A stretch of DNA of 33,790 nucleotides from Acidimicrobiaceae bacterium (GTDB lineage Bacteria > Actinomycetota > Acidimicrobiia > Acidimicrobiales > RAAP-2), in NCBI GenBank assembly GCA_003169675.1, contig PNAT01000139.1:1-33790 (forward strand), read 5' to 3'. Positions within the stretch are counted from its first letter, which is position 1; each line of letters starts with the position of its first letter. The notes beneath the pieces are model-generated. The model was not told the DNA's origin. It searched no databases and saw only the letters and a program-made list of their open reading frames with translations. Below, in pieces: positions 30,218 through 33,790 of this stretch. The position numbers and the translations under genes were made by a program.

Positions 30218-31516
30218 CTACGGTCCGACGGATTCGAAGGTCACGAACGTGAAGATCTGCTTCCCCACCCGCAGGCTCCAGGTGGGTGGCAGGGCCACCG
30301 GGTCCGAACCCACCCGGGTCCAATCCGCCGCGCCCGGTTCGGCAATGTACGTCCCGTTGGCCGATGAGGCGTCCCGCACCGTCACCTGCCCCGCATCGAC
30401 GGCAACGTGGCTATGGACGCGCGAAATGAGATTGTCCTGATCGTCCAATTTCACTGGCGTGGCCGCCCCGCTGGTCACCCCGGAATCCTCTTCGGGTGCC
30501 CGACCCAGGACGTAGGCCCGGTCGAGCGGGATACGCATCCCGTCGCCAGCCACCAGGAAACCCACCGGACGGACGACCATCTGGGTGGCCCCGGCCGGCT
30601 CGCGCTGTGGTGCCGCATTCGCCTCGGCGGCGGGCAGGTCGGCGGCGGGCAGGTCGGTGGTGGCGCGCTGAGGTGGATCGGGCTTAGGCGGGTCGTTCCT
30701 CGGTGGGTCGGGCCTCGGGGGATCAGGCAACTTCTGCAGATTTGCGGTGTCATGGGCCGGAGCGGGAGCCGCTGGAGCTGCTGGAGCCGGAGGCACCACG
30801 TCCACCGGCGCCTCGGCCACCGGCGCCGTGGGAACGGGCTCTGTGGCTTCCACGGCGATGGCCGGCGGTTCGACGGCGGCGGCCGGGGCAACCGTGGGCC
30901 GGGACGGGGCGGGCGCCGGCGCGATGTCCTCAGACGGAGCGGCCGGACCTTGCGTGGCGCGGGCCTTGGGCGCTGCGGCGTCGGCTGCCACCACCTTGAC
31001 TTCGTCCTTCACGTCGACCGGCGTTGTGACCGACGACCCCGCCGGGGTCATGATGAATCCGCTCCCGGGCACCAGACCGGCCCGGAGATCGGACCTCGGG
31101 TCCACTTCTATCGGCGCTTCGCCGCTGCCGATGCTGAGCTGGACCAGGGGCAATTCGATCTTGTGGTCCACCCAGGTGACGGCCTGCTGGCCGGAGAGCC
31201 GCTGGCTGCCGTCGGGGCCGGTGATCTCGGCCCACACCGCCCCATGGAGGAGCACGACATAGGAGTCGGCCAGTGGGGCGACCACGCCGAAGGGGGGAAC
31301 TGCACCGGCCTCGCTTCCGGCGACGATGGAGGCCAGGCGAGCTGCCATCACTGCACCCGGTGAGTCGCCACCCGCCGCGGCCTCGACTGCTTGGAGCACC
31401 TCCTCGGTGCCCTTCTCGTGCTGGCCCTCTTCGGTCACGAGCACGACGGAATCGCCGAAGCGGGATACGAGCCCTTCGCCCCGCTCGACACTTACATGTG
31501 GTTGTGCGTTGTCCAC
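30218..31516 (-). CDS. FHA domain protein with proline-rich linker
   Basis: 432-residue signalling protein. The N-terminal domain (about 1-165; ERGEGLVSRFGDSVVLV, then LSGQQAVTWVDHKIELP) is of a type I have seen at the front of actinobacterial FHA proteins but cannot name. A long Ala/Pro linker (about 175-310) includes DPPRPDPPRNDPPKPDPP-type repeats. The C-terminal FHA domain has VLGR, ISRVHSHV and SSANGTY, the residues that read phosphothreonine. GTG 31516 has AGGGAGGG six bases upstream, which decides the start. It is cotranscribed with the short FHA gene. Partner kinases are not in the window. It is divergent from the alpha/beta hydrolase at 31686. Confidence 0.88.
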   Translation of the reverse strand: MDNAQPHVSVERGEGLVSRFGDSVVLVTEEGQHEKGTEEVLQAVEAAAGGDSPGAVMAARLASIVAGSEAGAVPPFGVVAPLADSYVVLLHGAVWAEITGPDGSQRLSGQQAVTWVDHKIELPLVQLSIGSGEAPIEVDPRSDLRAGLVPGSGFIMTPAGSSVTTPVDVKDEVKVVAADAAAPKARATQGPAAPSEDIAPAPAPSRPTVAPAAAVEPPAIAVEATEPVPTAPVAEAPVDVVPPAPAAPAAPAPAHDTANLQKLPDPPRPDPPRNDPPKPDPPQRATTDLPAADLPAAEANAAPQREPAGATQMVVRPVGFLVAGDGMRIPLDRAYVLGRAPEEDSGVTSGAATPVKLDDQDNLISRVHSHVAVDAGQVTVRDASSANGTYIAEPGAADWTRVGSDPVALPPTWSLRVGKQIFTFVTFESVGP

Positions 31517-31685
31517 GGTGTGCCCTCCCTGGTTGCTGCCGTCATTAAAGCAGGCCAACACCCTTTTGTTCCCGCCGTGGACCTGGTGGCCACCATGAAT
31601 GGTCCGTCCGGTGCCTCCACTCCCTCCCGGATCAGGTAGTTCGGGAGAGACGCCCAGGAGGCTGGGGGCATACACTGCGCCCCGC

Positions 31686-32582
31686 ATGTACAAGCTGACG
31701 CAGCCCCGCCATGAAGGATTCGTTGAAGTCCGAGAGGGACGAAAGCTCGGGTACGCCGACTTCGGATCGGAAACAGGCCGCACGGTCCTCTGGTATCACG
31801 GGACACCGGGCGGGCGACGCCAGGTCCCCGAGGATGCCCGGGTCATGGCGGCGAAGCACGACCTGCGCGTCATCGGTGTTGACCGGCCGGGCATCGGCTA
31901 CTCCACCGGTCACCTCTACCGCAATATTTTGGACTTCACCTCGGACGTCGAGATCCTGCTCGACGAACTCAAGGTGGACCGCTGCGCCGTCGTTGGCCTC
32001 TCCGGAGGTGGCCCGTACACCCTGGCCACGGCTTACGCCATGCCCGATCGGATCACCGCGGCCGGAGTTCTGGGCGGCGTTGTCCCGCACGTTGGGGAAG
32101 AGAGTATGGAGGGAGGATTGGTCGGGTACCTGTCCCGGACGCGATCCGCCCTTCCCTTCATCAGCCCTCCATTGTCTCGCTTCCTGCAGCTTGCGATCTT
32201 CGGTCTCGGACCGTTCGGTCCCCAAGCGCTTGACCTCTTCGCGCGATACTCCCCCGAAGGTGATCAAATCGTCTTCGCCCGAGAAGAGATCAAGGCGATG
32301 TTCATCGACGACATCAAAGGGAACAGCCGGCATGGCATCTCAGCGCCCCTGAATGACCTGGCGCTCTTCCTCCGGCCTTGGGGCTTCTCCGTTTCCGACA
32401 TTTCCGTCCCCGTTCGGTGGTGGCACGGCGATGCGGACAACTTCGTGCCGCTGGCCCATGCCGAATACCTCGTGCCGCACATCCCGGATGCACAGCTCTA
32501 CCTCCGACCGGGCGAGAGCCATCTGGGGGGCCTCGGTGCCGCCGAGGAGGTACTCCACGTGCTTCTCGAATTGTGGACTTGA
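31686..32582 (+). CDS. Alpha/beta hydrolase
   Basis: 298-residue cytoplasmic hydrolase. Oxyanion motif HGTPG at 38-42, nucleophile elbow GLSGGG with Ser106, the acid residue in GDADNFVP, and the His in ESHLGG. The ordering is complete, so it is probably active; substrate unknown. ATG 31686 follows a TACACT (31671-31676) by nine bases without a ribosome binding site, fitting leaderless translation. It is divergent from the FHA gene with 169 bp between starts. Confidence 0.9.
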   Translation: MYKLTQPRHEGFVEVREGRKLGYADFGSETGRTVLWYHGTPGGRRQVPEDARVMAAKHDLRVIGVDRPGIGYSTGHLYRNILDFTSDVEILLDELKVDRCAVVGLSGGGPYTLATAYAMPDRITAAGVLGGVVPHVGEESMEGGLVGYLSRTRSALPFISPPLSRFLQLAIFGLGPFGPQALDLFARYSPEGDQIVFAREEIKAMFIDDIKGNSRHGISAPLNDLALFLRPWGFSVSDISVPVRWWHGDADNFVPLAHAEYLVPHIPDAQLYLRPGESHLGGLGAAEEVLHVLLELWT

Positions 32583-32652
32583 CGGGCTGCGGCCGGCTCG
32601 TCGAAATGAGGTCAGAAGGCACCGGTTTCAGCTCCGGTGAGATGATGCTGCC

Positions 32653-33729
32653 ATGAAGGACCCGAAGCGAATTGTGGTCTGGGGAACCGGGTTCGTCGGG
32701 AAGATGATCATTCCCGAAGTGCTGCGTCACCCGACCTTCGAGTTGGTCGGGGTCGGCGTCAGCCACCCGGACAAGGCGGGCAGAGACGTGGGCGAGATCT
32801 GCGGCATCGGACCAGTCGGGCTGGCCGCCTCAGACGACGTCGAAGCTCTCATCGCCCTGCGCCCCGATGCACTGGTCCACTTCGGGCCCACGGCGGCCCA
32901 TGCCGATGACAACATCCGCGACATCGGTGCGTTCCTCCGGGCCGGCATTGATGTGTGTTCGACGGCGATGACGCCGTGGGTCTGGCCGGCCATGAAACTC
33001 AACCCGCCCTCGTGGATCGATCCGATCACCGAGGCCTGCGCCGCGGGTGGCGCCACCTGCTTCACCACCGGCATCGATCCGGGTTTCGCCAACGACCTGC
33101 TCCCCATGACCCTCATGGGCCTCTGCGCCGAGGTACGCAAGGTGAAGGCCCTCGAGATCCTCGACTACATCAATTACACCGGTGCCTACGAGGACGAGAT
33201 GGGCATCGGCCGACCACCCGAGTTCACGCCCCTCCTCGAGCACACCGACATCCTGGTGATGTCGTGGGGCGCCACCGTGCCGATGATGGCCCACGCCGTC
33301 GGCGTGGAGCTCGACGAGATCACCACCACTTGGGACAAGTGGGTCACCGACACTCCCATCACCACCGCCAAGGGAGTGATCAACCCGGGTGAGGTGGCAG
33401 CAATCCACTTCACCATCAACGGGATCTACCAGGGGAAGCCCCGCATCTGCCTCGAGCACGTCAACCGGGTCGGCACCAACGCCGCGCCGGACTGGCCCCG
33501 GGGCACCCAGGACGACGTCTACCGGGTGGAGATCGAGGGGACGCCGTCCATCACCCAAGAGACTGCCTTCCGCTTCACCGACGGCAGCGGGCGCGATGCC
33601 GCAGCCGCCGGCTGCCTGGCCACCGGTCTCCGCGCCCTCAATGCGGTGCCAGCCGTCAACGACCTTCCACCCGGGTGGGCCACTGCCTTGGACCTGCCGC
33701 TCATCCCGGGGGCGGGCACCATCCGCTAG
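32653..33729 (+). CDS. DapB-like NAD(P)-dependent dehydrogenase
   Basis: 358-residue oxidoreductase with an N-terminal Rossmann fold (RIVVWGTGFVGKMIIPEVL, GTGFVGK at 11-17) and a dihydrodipicolinate-reductase-like second domain. It resembles the 2,4-diaminopentanoate dehydrogenase/amine dehydrogenase group more than true DapB, which is shorter (about 250-270 residues). TTGIDPGFANDLLP is a family-like catalytic region. Substrate unknown. ATG 32653 has only a weak ribosome binding site (GGTGAGATG about 10 bases upstream). It lies 70 bp after the hydrolase and may be cotranscribed. The 61 bases after it hold nothing recognised. Confidence 0.87.
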   Translation: MKDPKRIVVWGTGFVGKMIIPEVLRHPTFELVGVGVSHPDKAGRDVGEICGIGPVGLAASDDVEALIALRPDALVHFGPTAAHADDNIRDIGAFLRAGIDVCSTAMTPWVWPAMKLNPPSWIDPITEACAAGGATCFTTGIDPGFANDLLPMTLMGLCAEVRKVKALEILDYINYTGAYEDEMGIGRPPEFTPLLEHTDILVMSWGATVPMMAHAVGVELDEITTTWDKWVTDTPITTAKGVINPGEVAAIHFTINGIYQGKPRICLEHVNRVGTNAAPDWPRGTQDDVYRVEIEGTPSITQETAFRFTDGSGRDAAAAGCLATGLRALNAVPAVNDLPPGWATALDLPLIPGAGTIR

Positions 33730-33790
33730 CAGGCCCGGTCGATGCCAGACCAAGTGGCCATTTGTGAGAGAGCGGGCGACGAGAATCGAA

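Noticed and set aside
1-33790. parS sites
   Set aside because: No 16-mer close to GTTTCACGTGAAAC was seen by eye; a pattern scan would be needed to exclude degenerate sites.

Overview
The window is high-GC chromosomal DNA from an actinobacterium. Three things point there: marker families (DUF5318, a DUF6049-type protein between murJ and pcnA, inositol-phosphate synthase next to a PadR regulator, an F420-type PPOX protein, WS/DGAT and FHA proteins), frequent GTG starts with GTGA/ATGA overlaps, and several promoters whose -10 lies 6-9 nt before the start codon, as expected for leaderless mRNAs. The gene order is the conserved origin-proximal order of Actinobacteria. From memory it matches the Streptomyces arrangement more closely than the mycobacterial one, where pcnA and ino1 lie on opposite sides of dnaA. 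A basal lineage such as Acidimicrobiia is plausible but is inference. No rRNA, tRNA, CRISPR array, transposase or prophage was seen.

Bases 1-9148: parA (5' truncated) and parB run rightward and meet a leftward block of a CwlM-like amidase homologue, trxA, trxB, a small membrane protein, degV, murJ and a DUF6049 secreted protein. This covers chromosome segregation, cell-wall lipid II flipping and thiol redox. The CwlM-like protein has lost its zinc ligands and has no ordinary start codon where its first domain begins. 

Bases 9183-17769: pcnA and an AhpD-like gene run rightward. A leftward padR-ino1 pair follows, with a palindromic operator lying on its own promoter. Then come rightward DUF5318-panB, the ribosomal/replication operon rpsF-ssb-rpsR-rplI, and dnaB. 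The rpsF leader holds a hairpin with a CCG loop (candidate S6:S18 autoregulatory element). RpsR has an unusual acidic tandem-repeat tail. Two DnaA boxes lie upstream of dnaB.

Bases 17766-23334 (leftward): a class I glutamine amidotransferase shares its stop codon bases with dnaB. Next is an apparent operon prxQ-SDR-MFS-PIG-L, then a RegX3-like response regulator with a small upstream ORF and GTTCAC-type repeats.

Bases 23353-28517: a translationally coupled trio (F420/PPOX protein, DUF2505 lipid-binding-like protein, secreted alpha/beta hydrolase) converges on a leftward WS/DGAT acyltransferase and a patatin phospholipase. This looks like a lipid-metabolism neighbourhood.

Bases 28518-33790: a Ser/Thr/Pro-rich membrane-anchored hypothetical protein; a leftward FHA locus in which an FHA domain and a transmembrane segment share a frame but are separated by one TAA stop; then a rightward alpha/beta hydrolase and a DapB-like dehydrogenase. 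The strongest leads are the CwlM pseudo-amidase, the S18 acidic repeat tail, the rpsF leader, the DnaA boxes at dnaB, the padR-ino1 operator and the FHA/stop/TM arrangement.
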